64,000 nt of DNA from Paracoccus sp. TOH (GTDB lineage Bacteria; Pseudomonadota; Alphaproteobacteria; Rhodobacterales; Rhodobacteraceae). The stretch spans positions 1,200,501 to 1,264,500 of the forward strand of contig NZ_CP098360.1 in assembly GCF_030388245.1 (NCBI RefSeq), read 5' to 3'. The notes below the pieces were generated by a model, which was not told where the DNA came from, ran no database searches, and saw only the letters and a program-made list of their open reading frames with translations. The translations under genes were made by a program, and so were the position numbers. This document shows positions 53,923-64,000 of the stretch, piece by piece. Position 1 is the stretch's first letter. Each line of letters opens with the position of its first letter.

Positions 53923-54792
53923 TCAGCCCCGCGCTTTCAGGAAGTCCAGCACTTCGGCGCGGCCGGGCATGGCGTCGCCGGCGCCGCGGCGGGTCACCTG
54001 CAGCGCGGCGGCGGCAGCGGCATGGCGCAGGGCGGTCGGCGGATCCTCGCCGCGCGACAGGCCGGCGGCGAACCAGCCGGCGAAACAGTCGCCGGCGCCG
54101 GTGGTGTCCACCGCCTGCACGGCGAAGGCCGGCTGGTGCCAGACCTGGCCGCTGCGCAGATCGCGGAATTCGGCGCCCTCGGCGCCGCGGGTGATCAGCA
54201 GCGCCTCGACCGGCAGATCCTCGCCGAAGGCGGCAAAGGTGTCGCGGGCCTCGATCGCGTTCACCGCCAGGATCGAAACATGCGGCAGCACGGCGCGCAG
54301 CGCCGCGATCTCGAAGGGCGCGGCGGAATAGATCACCTGCGCCCCGGCCCGGCGGGCCAGCGCCGCGGCCTCGGCCTGCAGGTTGGTTTCGTTCTGTATC
54401 AGCAGGATGTCGCCGGGGCCCAGACCGGCGCGGCCCGGCAGGTCGGCGGGCAGGGCAAGATTCGCGCCGCCATGCAGGATGATGGAATTCTCGCCTCCGG
54501 CCTCGACCAGGATGATGGCATGGCCGGTGGCAATGTCCGCGAGCCGGAGGATGGCCGAGGTCTCGACCCCCGCGGCGGCGAGGCGGTCGAGCACCCAGCC
54601 GTCGCCGGCGCCCGTGGCACCCAGATGCACGACCCTGGCCCCGGCCCGCGCCGCTGCAACGGACTGGTTCGCGCCCTTGCCGCCCAGGCCCTGGGTATAG
54701 GAGCGGGCGTGCAGCGTTTCGCCGGCGCGCGGCAGGGCCTGCAGACGATAGACATGATCAATGTTGATCGAGCCGAGATTGTAGATCGTCAT
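53923..54792 (-). CDS. rbsK: Ribokinase, PfkB family
   Basis: A 289-residue PfkB-family sugar kinase. GGKGANQSVAAARAGA (substrate/ATP region) and the C-terminal DTTGAGDCFAGWFAAG anion hole with the catalytic Asp match ribokinase (about 300 residues). It phosphorylates ribose at O5 for the pentose phosphate pathway. No ribose transporter genes are adjacent, so other pentoses or nucleosides are possible. A repeat copy lies between it and petC. Confidence 0.83.
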   Translation of the reverse strand: MTIYNLGSINIDHVYRLQALPRAGETLHARSYTQGLGGKGANQSVAAARAGARVVHLGATGAGDGWVLDRLAAAGVETSAILRLADIATGHAIILVEAGGENSIILHGGANLALPADLPGRAGLGPGDILLIQNETNLQAEAAALARRAGAQVIYSAAPFEIAALRAVLPHVSILAVNAIEARDTFAAFGEDLPVEALLITRGAEGAEFRDLRSGQVWHQPAFAVQAVDTTGAGDCFAGWFAAGLSRGEDPPTALRHAAAAAALQVTRRGAGDAMPGRAEVLDFLKARG

Positions 54793-54816
54793 CTGCCCTC
54801 CGACTCCGCCTTTTCA

Positions 54817-54833
54817 CCGTTTTCCAAATACCC
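54817..54833 (-). repeat. Dispersed intergenic repeat, copy 7
   Basis: Minus strand reads exactly GGGTATTTGGAAAACGG followed by TGAA, with the GTCGCAT 5' flank. It is 112 bp past the petC stop in sense orientation, beyond the petC terminator. Confidence 0.85.
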
Positions 54834-54904
54834 ATGCGACGCTGGCGGTGCGTCGCGCCATTTTCAGCCTTGGCGCGGCAGCTTGTCCATCCCGGAAAAG
54901 AAAA

Positions 54905-54924
54905 ACGCGCCCCGGGGGGCGCGT
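54905..54924 (-). terminator. Intrinsic terminator of the petABC operon
   Basis: On the minus strand a 9-bp perfect stem (ACGCGCCCC / GGGGCGCGT, loop 2 nt) is followed by TTTTT and more T-rich sequence. It lies 22 bp past the petC stop. Confidence 0.85.
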
Positions 54925-54945
54925 CTTCGGTTCAGAAAGCGGCGA

Positions 54946-56286
54946 TCACTCCGGCTTGCGCGGATGCTTGATCGGCCACCAGAGCCTCTTGTTGGTCAGA
55001 TACAGCAGCGCCGCCAGAACGATCAGGAACAGCACCGAGACGAAACCGATCTGCTTGCGGTCCATCATCTTCGGCTCGGCCGTCCACATCAGGAAGGCGG
55101 CCACGTCGCGCGACATCTGGTCGACGGTGGCTTCGGTGCCGTCCTCATAGGTGACCTGGCCATCGCTCAACGGCGGCGGCATCTTGATCCAGTTCCCGGG
55201 GAAGGCGGCGTTGTGATAGAAGGTGCTGCCCGCCTCCTCCTTGTCCTCGCCGTTATAGCCGGCCAGAACGGCATGGATGTATTCCGGGCCGCCGATGCCG
55301 TTGAACAGCTGCGAGATGCCGGTGCCATAGGGTCCGTGGAAGCCGGCGCGCGCCTTGGCCATCAGCGACAGGTCCGGTCCCATGCCCTCGCCCGAGACGG
55401 TCGGGAAATGGTCGGTCGGCTCGCGCGGGCGATCCTCGCCGGTTTCCTCGTCGGTGACGTCGAAATTCGCGGCATAGGCGCGGACCTGATCCTCGGGCAG
55501 GCCGGGGCCGCCCTCGTCGCCCAGGGTGCGCAGCGGCACATAGCGCAGACCGTGGCAAGCCGAGCAGACCTCGGTATAGACCTGCAGGCCGCGCTGCAGC
55601 TGGAACTGGTCGAACTTGCCGAACGGTCCCTCGAAGCTGAACGAGATGTCCTCGATATGCGCGGCGGCATGGCCTTCGGCCGCGGCGGGTGCCTCGGCCG
55701 GGGTGGCCTCGGCAGCCGGCGCTTCAGCGGCAGGGGCTTCGGCGGCGGGTTCTTCCGCGGCAGACGCCTCGGTCGCCTCGGCGGCCGGCGCTTCGGCGGC
55801 TTCCTCGGCCGCGGCTTCCGGCTCGGCCGCAGTTTCCGGTTCGGAGACCGGCTCGGCGGCTGCGGGCTGGGCCTCGGTTTCCGCCGCCGGTTCTTCGGCC
55901 GCAGGCTGCTCGGGCGCGGCGGTTTCCTCGGCGGGGGCGGCTTCCGCAGCGGTGTCCTCGGCCGGTTGCGCCTCATCGGCCGCCGGCTGTTCCGCCGCCG
56001 GTTCTTCGGTCGCGGTTTCCGGGGCTGCCGCGGCGGCAGGCTTTTCAGCCTCGGGTGCCGCTTCCGCTGCGGCTTCCGGCGCTGCCGTGGCGGTCGGCTG
56101 AGCCGAGGTTTCCGCCGCAGCTTCGGGTGCCGCGGCCGCCGGGGCGGCCGGCGTGCCGGTCTGGTAGCTCGAGCCCGCGGGAGCGGTGGTGCCGGGCGCC
56201 GTGCTGGCGTCCTGTGCCACCGCGCCGCCTGCCAAGGCAACCGTCAGGGCCGCAACGGCCGTGAGCGATGCGTTTCTCAGGGTCAT
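54946..56286 (-). CDS. petC: Cytochrome c1 with acidic Ala/Glu/Pro domain
   Basis: Subunit of the cytochrome bc1 complex that passes electrons from the Rieske protein to soluble cytochrome c. The 446-residue precursor has a signal peptide (1-24), then about 180 residues of Ala/Glu/Pro-rich low complexity (25-207), then the c1 core with haem motif CSACH (Cys241, Cys244, His245) and a C-terminal membrane anchor ([18 protein letters not shown]). A long acidic insertion is the hallmark of Paracoccus c1 and is thought to guide docking of cytochrome c. It ends the petABC operon. Confidence 0.97.
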   Translation of the reverse strand: MTLRNASLTAVAALTVALAGGAVAQDASTAPGTTAPAGSSYQTGTPAAPAAAAPEAAAETSAQPTATAAPEAAAEAAPEAEKPAAAAAPETATEEPAAEQPAADEAQPAEDTAAEAAPAEETAAPEQPAAEEPAAETEAQPAAAEPVSEPETAAEPEAAAEEAAEAPAAEATEASAAEEPAAEAPAAEAPAAEATPAEAPAAAEGHAAAHIEDISFSFEGPFGKFDQFQLQRGLQVYTEVCSACHGLRYVPLRTLGDEGGPGLPEDQVRAYAANFDVTDEETGEDRPREPTDHFPTVSGEGMGPDLSLMAKARAGFHGPYGTGISQLFNGIGGPEYIHAVLAGYNGEDKEEAGSTFYHNAAFPGNWIKMPPPLSDGQVTYEDGTEATVDQMSRDVAAFLMWTAEPKMMDRKQIGFVSVLFLIVLAALLYLTNKRLWWPIKHPRKPE

Positions 56287-56298
56287 TGATGCCTCTCC

Positions 56299-58201
<1,903 letters not shown>

Positions 58202-58398
58202 GGGTTTTGATCTCCATTTATGCCCCGAAACCGGGGCGATACGACGGAACGGGCCGTGCATCGCACAGCCCTCGCATGGGCGGTTCTAGCGATCAAATTC
58301 CTGTCAGTCCAGCCGGGCCGGCGGGGGCTCGGGCCGCAAAACGCCGCGAGTGTGGGATTTTAGCTGCGCGCTGCCGGAGCGCTCTGCGGCTGTTTGCG

Positions 58399-59190
58399 CT
58401 AAAGCAGCCCCTCGCTGCGGAAGCTCAGTTCGCGGGCCTTGCCGATGATCAGATGGTCGTGAACGGCGATTCCCATCACCTCGGCCGCGGCGGCGATGCG
58501 GCCGGTCATGGCGATGTCGGCCTGCGAGGGCGTCGGATCGCCCGAGGGATGGTTGTGAACCAGAATCAGCGCGCTGGCATTCAGCTCCAGCGCCCGGCGC
58601 ATGATCTCGCGCGGATAGACCGGGACATGGTCGACGGTGCCGCGCGCCTGTTCCTCGTCCGCGATCAGCACGTTCTTGCGGTCCAGGTACAGGACGCGGA
58701 ACTGCTCGATCTCGCGATGCGCCATGGCGGTGTGACAATAGTCCAGCAGCGCGTCCCAGCTGGTCAGCACCGGGCGGTGCATGACGCGCGAGCGCGCCAG
58801 GCGCTGCGCTGCCGCCTCGACGATCTTCAGCTCCTGCATCACCGCCTGGCCGACGCCCGAGACCTCGGCCAGCCGCGCGGGTGGGGCCGAGAGCACCCGG
58901 TTGAAATCGCCGAACCGGTCGAGCAGCCGCCGCGCCAGCGGCTTCACGTCCTGGCGGGGTATGGCGCGGAACAGCACCAATTCCAGCAATTCGTAATCCG
59001 GCATCGCCCCGGCCCCGCCCTGCATGAAGCGGTCGCGCAGCCGGGCGCGGTGATCGGCGATATAGCTGGGCGGGCGGCTGCCGGGTGCCAGGGCGGTGCC
59101 TCCGGCAAGCGGCGTCTCGTCCCCCGCAGCGCTCGGGGCGGCGGAGAACAGCGGCAGCGGTGCTTCGTGAAAGGCGCGATTCGGGTCCAT
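58399..59190 (-). CDS. radC: RadC/JAB-domain protein
   Basis: A 263-residue protein with an N-terminal HhH-like region (PDYELLELVLFRAIPRQD, VSGVGQAVMQEL) and a C-terminal JAMM metalloprotease-fold domain with HNHPSGDPTPSQAD. It belongs to the RadC family; the historical link to repair is weak and the biochemical role (perhaps a metal-dependent hydrolase or DNA-associated function) is unresolved. The first 45 residues are a Pro/Ala-rich variable stretch. It lies 124 bp after dnaJ. Confidence 0.9.
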   Translation of the reverse strand: MDPNRAFHEAPLPLFSAAPSAAGDETPLAGGTALAPGSRPPSYIADHRARLRDRFMQGGAGAMPDYELLELVLFRAIPRQDVKPLARRLLDRFGDFNRVLSAPPARLAEVSGVGQAVMQELKIVEAAAQRLARSRVMHRPVLTSWDALLDYCHTAMAHREIEQFRVLYLDRKNVLIADEEQARGTVDHVPVYPREIMRRALELNASALILVHNHPSGDPTPSQADIAMTGRIAAAAEVMGIAVHDHLIIGKARELSFRSEGLL

Positions 59191-59260
59191 GACCGGCAGC
59201 CTGCCACGGCAAGGGTAAAGGCCGGGTTAACGCGCGCGATCCCGGCTCCCAGGTCCTTCT

Positions 59261-59277
59261 CTGTTTTCCAAATACCC
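59261..59277 (-). repeat. Dispersed intergenic repeat, copy 8
   Basis: Minus strand reads GGGTATTTGGAAAACAG (one change), with the GGATTC 5' flank of copy 2. It begins 37 bp after the dnaJ stop, sense to dnaJ. Confidence 0.8.
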
Positions 59278-59314
59278 GAATCCCGGCGGCGCCAGACGCG
59301 CCGGCCTGGCCGGT

Positions 59315-60469
59315 TCAGCCCTTCATCTCGTCCCAGAAGCCCTTGATCTTCTGGAAGAACCCCTGGGTCTGCGGGTTGTTGTCGGCCTTGATCGCCTCGA
59401 ATTCGCGCAGCAGATCCCTTTGCCGCGCGGTCAGGTTCACCGGCGTTTCGACCACCAGCTCGATCAGCATGTCGCCCGATTCGCCGTTCAGCCCCGGGCC
59501 GTGGCGCAGCGGCGGCATGCCCTTGCCGCGCAGGCGCAATTGCTTGCCGCTCTGCGTGCCGGCCGGCACCTTGACGCGCGAGCGGCCGCCGTCGATGTTC
59601 GGCACCTCGATCTCGCCGCCCAGGGCGGCGGTGGCCATGCTGACCGGCACCTGGCAGGCCAGCATCCGGCCGTCGCGGATGAAGATCGGGTGTTCCTTGA
59701 CCTCGATGAAGATATAGAGATCGCCCGCCGGGCCGCCGCGCATCCCGGCCTCGCCCTCGCCGGCCAGGCGGATGCGGGTGCCGGTCTCGACGCCTGCGGG
59801 GATGTTCACCGACAGGGTGCGTTCCTTCTGGACGCGGCCGGCGCCGCGGCATTCCTGACTGGGATTCTTGACGATCTGGCCCTGGCCGTTGCAGGTCGGG
59901 CAGGTGCGCTCGACGGTGAAGAAGCCCTGGGTGGCCCGGACCTTGCCCATGCCCGAGCAGGTGGGGCAGGTGGCGGGCTCGACCGCGCCCTCGGCGCCGG
60001 TGCCGCTGCAGGCCTCGCAGGCGACCGAGCCGGGCACGTTGATGGTCTTCTGCACGCCGTTATAGGCTTCTTCCAGCGAGACGCGCAGGTTGTAGCGCAA
60101 GTCCTGGCCGCGGCTGGAGCGCGCGCGCCCGCCGGCGCCGGGCCGGCGTCCCATCATGTCGCCGAACAGATCCTCGAACACATCGGCGAAGGCCGAGCCG
60201 AAATCGCCATGGCCGTTGCCCCGGTGGAAGCCGCCGCCGCCATTCTCGAAGGCGGCATGGCCGAACCGGTCATAAGCGGCCTTCTTCTGGTCGTCCTTCA
60301 GGCAGTCATAGGCTTCGTTCACTTCCTTGAACGCCGCCTCCGAGACCTTGCAATCCTTGTTGCGGTCGGGGTGCAACTGCTTTGCCTTGGTGCGGTAGGC
60401 CTTCTTGATCTCGTCGGCCGAGGCGCCCCGCTGAACGCCCAGCACCTCGTAGTAATCACGTTTCGCCAT
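59315..60469 (-). CDS. dnaJ: Chaperone DnaJ with one altered zinc-ligand position
   Basis: Co-chaperone that delivers substrates to DnaK and stimulates its ATPase. The 384-residue protein has the J domain (HPD in QLHPDRNK), a Gly/Phe-rich linker (about 70-125), the Cys-rich domain and the C-terminal substrate domains. Three zinc motifs are intact ([24 protein letters not shown]), but the fourth reads PSQECRGAG: the first Cys is Ser204 (codon AGT), only Cys207 remains. Zinc centre I would have three Cys ligands. It follows dnaK after 81 bp in the same orientation. Confidence 0.96.
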   Translation of the reverse strand: MAKRDYYEVLGVQRGASADEIKKAYRTKAKQLHPDRNKDCKVSEAAFKEVNEAYDCLKDDQKKAAYDRFGHAAFENGGGGFHRGNGHGDFGSAFADVFEDLFGDMMGRRPGAGGRARSSRGQDLRYNLRVSLEEAYNGVQKTINVPGSVACEACSGTGAEGAVEPATCPTCSGMGKVRATQGFFTVERTCPTCNGQGQIVKNPSQECRGAGRVQKERTLSVNIPAGVETGTRIRLAGEGEAGMRGGPAGDLYIFIEVKEHPIFIRDGRMLACQVPVSMATAALGGEIEVPNIDGGRSRVKVPAGTQSGKQLRLRGKGMPPLRHGPGLNGESGDMLIELVVETPVNLTARQRDLLREFEAIKADNNPQTQGFFQKIKGFWDEMKG

Positions 60470-60501
60470 GTCGATCGCGTCCGGGGTCTTTCAAGACAGG
60501 A

Positions 60502-60540
60502 CCGGCCCGTGCGGGTCTGCAGCGGGCCGGCCGGTTGGGT
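60502..60540 (-). repeat. Hairpin in the dnaK-dnaJ gap
   Basis: CCGGCCCG (60502-60509) and CGGGCCGG (60533-60540) form a GC stem in the 81-bp intergenic gap. A partial terminator or RNA processing site that lowers dnaJ relative to dnaK is a reasonable guess. Confidence 0.4.
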
Positions 60541-60550
60541 CACATCGCGC

Positions 60551-62467
60551 TTACTTGCGCTTGCCTTCGCCGAGATCCTCGAAATCGGCATCGACGATCT
60601 CGTCATCCACGTCGCGCGGGCCGGGCTCGCCATCGGCATCGCCCGCGCCGGCCTCGGCCTGGCTGGCCTTGTAGATGGCCTCGCCCAGTTTCATCGAGGC
60701 GTCCATCAGGTTCTGGATGCCACCCTTGATCTTGCCGGCATCCTCGGACTTGACGGCCTCTTCCAGCGCGCCGATCGCCAGTTCGATCGCCTCGACGGTC
60801 GAACCGTCCACCTTGTCGCCATGTTCTTCCAGCGACTTCTTGGTGGTGTGGATCAGGCTTTCGGCCTGGTTCTTGGCCTCGACCAGCTCCTTGCGCTTCT
60901 TGTCGGCCTCGGCATTGGCCTCGGCGTCCTTGACCATCTGGTTGATCTCGTCATCCGACAGCCCGCCCGAGGCCTGGATGGTGATCTTCTGCTCCTTGCC
61001 GGTGCCCTTGTCCTTGGCGGAAACCGACACGATGCCGTTGGCGTCGATGTCGAAGGTCACCTCGATCTGCGGCATGCCGCGCGGTGCCGGCGGGATGTTT
61101 TCCAGGTTGAACTGGCCCAGCAGCTTGTTGTCGGCGGCCATCTCGCGCTCGCCCTGGAACACGCGGATCGTCACCGCGTTCTGATTGTCCTCGGCGGTCG
61201 AGAAGATCTGCGATTTCTTGGTCGGGATGGTGGTGTTGCGGTCGATCAGACGAGTGAAAACGCCGCCCAGGGTCTCGATGCCCAGGGACAGCGGCGTCAC
61301 GTCGAGCAGGACCACGTCCTTGACGTCGCCTTGCAGCACGCCGGCCTGGATGGCGGCGCCAAGCGCCACGACCTCGTCCGGGTTCACGCCCTTGTGCGGT
61401 TCCTTGCCGAAGAAGCTGGTCACTTCCTCGACCACCTTCGGCATCCGGGTCATGCCGCCGACCAGAACGATCTCGTCGATGTCGCCCTTGGACATGCCGG
61501 CATCCTTCAGCGCGTCCTGGACCGGCTTCATGGTGCGCTTGATCAGGTCGCCGACCAGGCTTTCCAGCTTGGCGCGGGTCAGCTTCATGACCATGTGCAG
61601 CGGCGTGCCCGAGTCCTTGTCCATCGAGATGAACGGCTGGTTGATCTCGGTCTGGCTGGAGCTGGACAGCTCGATCTTGGCCTTCTCGGCGGCTTCCTTG
61701 AGCCGCTGCAGCGCCATCTTGTCCTTGGTCAGGTCGACGCCATGCTCTTTCTTGAACTCGTCGGCCAGGTAGTTGACGATGCGCATGTCGAAATCTTCAC
61801 CGCCCAGGAACGTATCCCCGTTGGTGGATTTCACCTCGAACAGGCCGTCGTCGATTTCCAGGATGGTGATGTCGAAGGTGCCGCCGCCGAGGTCATAGAC
61901 CGCGATGGTCTTGCTGTCCTTCTTGTCGAGGCCATAGGCCAGCGCGGCCGCGGTCGGCTCGTTGATGATGCGCAGCACTTCCAGGCCCGCGATCTTGCCG
62001 GCGTCCTTGGTGGCCTGACGCTGGGCGTCGTTGAAATAGGCGGGCACCGTGATCACGGCCTGCGTCACCGGCTCGCCCAGATAGGATTCGGCGGTTTCCT
62101 TCATCTTCTGCAGGATGAAGGCGGAAATCTGGCTGGGGGAGTATTTCTCGCCCCGCACCTCGACCCAGGCGTCGCCATTGCCGCCGTCGACGATGGTATA
62201 GGGGACCAGCTTCTTGTCCTTCTCCACCTCGGCATCGGTGGTGCGGCGGCCGATCAGGCGCTTGACGGCGAAGACGGTGTTCGAGGGGTTGGTCACCGCC
62301 TGGCGCTTGGCGGGCTGGCCCACCAGCCGCTCGCTGTCGGTGAAGCCGACGATCGAAGGCGTGGTGCGGGCGCCTTCCGAGTTCTCGATGACCTTGGGCT
62401 GGCTGCCGTCCATGATGGCGACGCAGCTGTTGGTGGTTCCGAGGTCGATGCCGATGACTTTGGACAT
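60551..62467 (-). CDS. dnaK: Chaperone DnaK (Hsp70)
   Basis: ATP-dependent Hsp70 chaperone, central in protein folding and in control of the heat shock sigma factor. The 638-residue protein starts [18 protein letters not shown], has the nucleotide-binding motifs ([23 protein letters not shown]) and the substrate-binding domain with [14 protein letters not shown]. The C-terminal lid ends in an acidic stretch ([20 protein letters not shown]). A classical RpoH promoter lies 120 bp upstream; dnaJ follows. Confidence 0.98.
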   Translation of the reverse strand: MSKVIGIDLGTTNSCVAIMDGSQPKVIENSEGARTTPSIVGFTDSERLVGQPAKRQAVTNPSNTVFAVKRLIGRRTTDAEVEKDKKLVPYTIVDGGNGDAWVEVRGEKYSPSQISAFILQKMKETAESYLGEPVTQAVITVPAYFNDAQRQATKDAGKIAGLEVLRIINEPTAAALAYGLDKKDSKTIAVYDLGGGTFDITILEIDDGLFEVKSTNGDTFLGGEDFDMRIVNYLADEFKKEHGVDLTKDKMALQRLKEAAEKAKIELSSSSQTEINQPFISMDKDSGTPLHMVMKLTRAKLESLVGDLIKRTMKPVQDALKDAGMSKGDIDEIVLVGGMTRMPKVVEEVTSFFGKEPHKGVNPDEVVALGAAIQAGVLQGDVKDVVLLDVTPLSLGIETLGGVFTRLIDRNTTIPTKKSQIFSTAEDNQNAVTIRVFQGEREMAADNKLLGQFNLENIPPAPRGMPQIEVTFDIDANGIVSVSAKDKGTGKEQKITIQASGGLSDDEINQMVKDAEANAEADKKRKELVEAKNQAESLIHTTKKSLEEHGDKVDGSTVEAIELAIGALEEAVKSEDAGKIKGGIQNLMDASMKLGEAIYKASQAEAGAGDADGEPGPRDVDDEIVDADFEDLGEGKRK

Positions 62468-62586
62468 GCAATAACCTTTCTTGCGGCGATATTCTGGGCC
62501 TTGGGTCCTCAAGCGGCCCCCGAAAACCCGATCCCTGGATTGACCGAAGGGAACCGTGTCCGGGGCCCTCCGAGCTTCATGGGCCT

Positions 62587-62615
62587 ATATAGGAAGGGGT
62601 CTGGCGGGCTGCAAG
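62587..62615 (-). promoter_or_regulatory. RpoH (sigma-32) promoter of dnaKJ
   Basis: On the minus strand: CTTG (62615-62612), 18-nt spacer, then CCTATAT (62593-62587). It matches the alphaproteobacterial heat-shock promoter CTTG-N17-18-CYTATNT, 120 bp upstream of the dnaK start. Confidence 0.8.
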
Positions 62616-62700
62616 CTGAGCCGAGGGCAGAAAACATGCCCTTGTCGCAGGCGGAAGGGCCGGCGCTTTTGCGGCGGCGGCGGTCGGGCGGAAACCGGCC

Positions 62701-63522
62701 TCATCGTCCGGCCGACCAGCTGATCGACACCGCCTTGCGGGTGACGAATTCCGCCATCAACCCGATCATCAGCAGCGCCAGCGTGGCATAGACCGGGTAT
62801 TCCAGCGACGAGTTGCGCGGCGAGTAGTTGATGAAGGCGAAGCCGCGGGTCTGGTCGATGATATGGAACAGCGGGTTCCAGGCGAACAGGTGCAGCATGA
62901 AGGAAGGCATGGTGTTGGCGACGAACATCTTGCCCGAGAACACCATGTTGATGCGCTGGTAGAACTGCGTCAGCACCGTCGCCCCCTGCGGCCACCAGGG
63001 CCGCAGCGACAGGAAGATCAGCCCGATGCAGCAGCCCGAGAACCACGCCATCAGCAGCATGGCGTAGCAGGCCAGCGGCTTGTCGATATGCACCGGCTCG
63101 ACCAGGTAGTTATAGGCCGTCAGCACCACCAGCGCCGAGAAGGTTTGCTTGTAGAGCGAGGCCAGCGCCGCGGCCGAGATCAGCACCGCCGTGTTCATCG
63201 GCCCGTGCTTCATCATCTGGTTGCTGGGACTGCCGGCATTCGACACCGCGCCGATGGCCTGGGAATGGGCCATGAACATGAAGATGCCGGTCATGATATA
63301 GACGATGAAATCGCCGCGGATCGGCGATTTGCGCACCCCGATGATGGTGAACATCAGCCAGAAGCCGGCGATCATCGCCATGGACTGCGCCACGGTCATC
63401 ACCAGCCCGACCACGGCATTGCGCTGGCCCTTGCGCAGGTTGTTGACCGTGACGTGGTAGATCAGCGACAGCGTGGTGAACGCGGCCTCGACCATGTTGC
63501 GGTTGCGGCGCTGGGTGAACAT
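62701..63522 (-). CDS. ABC-2 type permease, capsular polysaccharide export (KpsM-like)
   Basis: A 273-residue membrane protein with about six spans and the ABC-2 permease pattern (NAVVGLVMTVAQSMAMIAGFWLM, ...YQRINMVFSGKMFVANTMP..., WNPLFHIIDQTRGF). It is similar to KpsM/Wzm permeases that move capsular polysaccharide across the inner membrane. I start at ATG 63522 (MFTQRRNRN), rather than the longer upstream frame. It is divergent from cysQ; no ATPase partner is next to it here. Confidence 0.78.
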   Translation of the reverse strand: MFTQRRNRNMVEAAFTTLSLIYHVTVNNLRKGQRNAVVGLVMTVAQSMAMIAGFWLMFTIIGVRKSPIRGDFIVYIMTGIFMFMAHSQAIGAVSNAGSPSNQMMKHGPMNTAVLISAAALASLYKQTFSALVVLTAYNYLVEPVHIDKPLACYAMLLMAWFSGCCIGLIFLSLRPWWPQGATVLTQFYQRINMVFSGKMFVANTMPSFMLHLFAWNPLFHIIDQTRGFAFINYSPRNSSLEYPVYATLALLMIGLMAEFVTRKAVSISWSAGR

Positions 63523-63652
63523 GCTCGGCGGGGTCTTTCCGTTGCGACATGCGGGGCGCTTGCCCTGCGCGGTTCCCGGCATCATAAGGAACGGAACCGC
63601 CGGGTTCAATCGGCGCCGCAATCCCGTGGGTTCGGGATGGAAAGGAAAAACC

Positions 63653-64000
63653 ATGCAATTCGATCAATTGATCGCCGAGATGCGTCGCCTGGCCCTGCAG
63701 GCCGGGGACGAGATCATGAAGATCTATGGTGCCGAGGATTTCGAGGTGCGGGCGAAATCCGACGCCTCGCCGGTGACCGAGGCCGATGAGGCCGCCGATG
63801 CGCTGATCTCGGCCGGGCTGCGCGCCGCCTTCCCCGAGATCCCGCTGGTGACCGAGGAGCAGGCCGCCACCCATGGCCAGAGCCTCTCTACCTTCCTGAT
63901 CGTCGATCCGCTGGACGGCACCAAGGAATTCGTGCAGCGCCGCGGCGATTTCACCGTCAACATCGCCTATGTCCAGGACGGCGTGCCGCGCCTTGGCGTG
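63653..64000 (+). CDS. cysQ: 3'(2'),5'-bisphosphate nucleotidase CysQ (3' end outside window)
   Basis: Hydrolyses PAP to AMP during sulphate assimilation; a lithium-sensitive phosphatase of the inositol monophosphatase superfamily. The visible 116 residues contain the metal-binding Glu (VTEEQAA) and the DPLDGTKEF motif with its Asp ligands, and the opening IAEMRRLALQAGDEIMKIY. AAAGGA is 6 nt from the ATG. It runs off the window end; the gene is divergent from the KpsM-like permease, 130 bp apart. Confidence 0.9.
   Translation, partial: MQFDQLIAEMRRLALQAGDEIMKIYGAEDFEVRAKSDASPVTEADEAADALISAGLRAAFPEIPLVTEEQAATHGQSLSTFLIVDPLDGTKEFVQRRGDFTVNIAYVQDGVPRLGV

Noticed and set aside
53242..56289. 1015-codon plus-strand frame with Gly/Arg-rich repeats opposite petC
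   Set aside because: The Gly/Arg-rich repeats are the antisense reading of the Ala/Glu/Pro acidic domain of cytochrome c1, not a real repeat protein.
59420..62791. 1123-codon plus-strand frame opposite dnaJ and dnaK
   Set aside because: Antisense shadow of two certain genes.

Overview
The window is GC-rich chromosomal DNA from an alphaproteobacterium, very probably a Paracoccus (Rhodobacteraceae) of the P. denitrificans group. Three things point there: a cytochrome bc1 operon (petABC) whose cytochrome c1 carries a long Ala/Glu/Pro-rich acidic insertion after the signal peptide, a 394-residue aromatic aminotransferase that reads very close to the Paracoccus enzyme as I remember it, and gene pairs common in the family (smpB-thiC, metR/metF divergent, trcR/DUF1013, nnrU). 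Small differences from the P. denitrificans proteins I remember suggest a sister species. No tRNA, rRNA, CRISPR array, insertion sequence or prophage is visible; almost everything is core or near-core.

Layout. 1-4217: end of a flagellar export operon (flhA-fliR-flhB and a FliJ-like coiled-coil gene, all coupled by ATGA overlaps), then about 870 bp without a gene. 5-14.8 kb: a TetR regulator, two tandem I78-type lipoproteins, RNase T2, TrcR, GabD, a P1 peptidase, MsrA-PrmA, a DUF1127 miniprotein, and RsmE/UbiA. 14.8-22.5 kb: a large BON/OmpA envelope protein with a membrane coiled-coil partner, TyrB-SseA, SmpB, and ThiC under a TPP riboswitch. 22.5-26.4 kb: an Mla-type lipid transport operon (mlaE-mlaF-mlaD-lipoprotein). 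26.4-33.8 kb: metR/metF, a DUF2235 hydrolase, ornithine decarboxylase with a divergent Lrp/AsnC regulator, rsmD with a flavin reductase, and a peroxiredoxin. 33.7-37.6 kb: an HxlR regulator divergent from a DUF1428-VOC-YceI-GST-GST run, which looks like an electrophile or aldehyde handling module. 37.7-46.5 kb: ValS, a CbiX/DUF4202 pair, NnrU, a split MnmC-like pair, a rhomboid protease and GabT. 46.5-54.8 kb: accA, moaE-moaD-pgsA, a Zur-box-controlled zinT lodged between pgsA and uvrC, then a chain of overlapping genes (S49 peptidase, a 36-residue membrane peptide, a 21-codon ORF, an SDR) and a ribokinase. 54.9-64 kb: petABC, radC, dnaKJ with a good RpoH promoter, a KpsM-type permease and the start of cysQ.

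The most unusual pattern is a dispersed 17-28 bp intergenic repeat (core GGGTATTTGGAAAACGG), present eight times. All five isolated copies lie just downstream of a stop codon in the sense orientation of that gene. Other points worth checking: a DnaJ that has lost one zinc-binding Cys, an RNase T2 with a changed CAS II motif, a candidate small RNA upstream of gabD, the mini-ORF chain at 52.9-53.1 kb, and a divergently split MnmC-like pair. All assignments come from reading the sequence; no database search was run.
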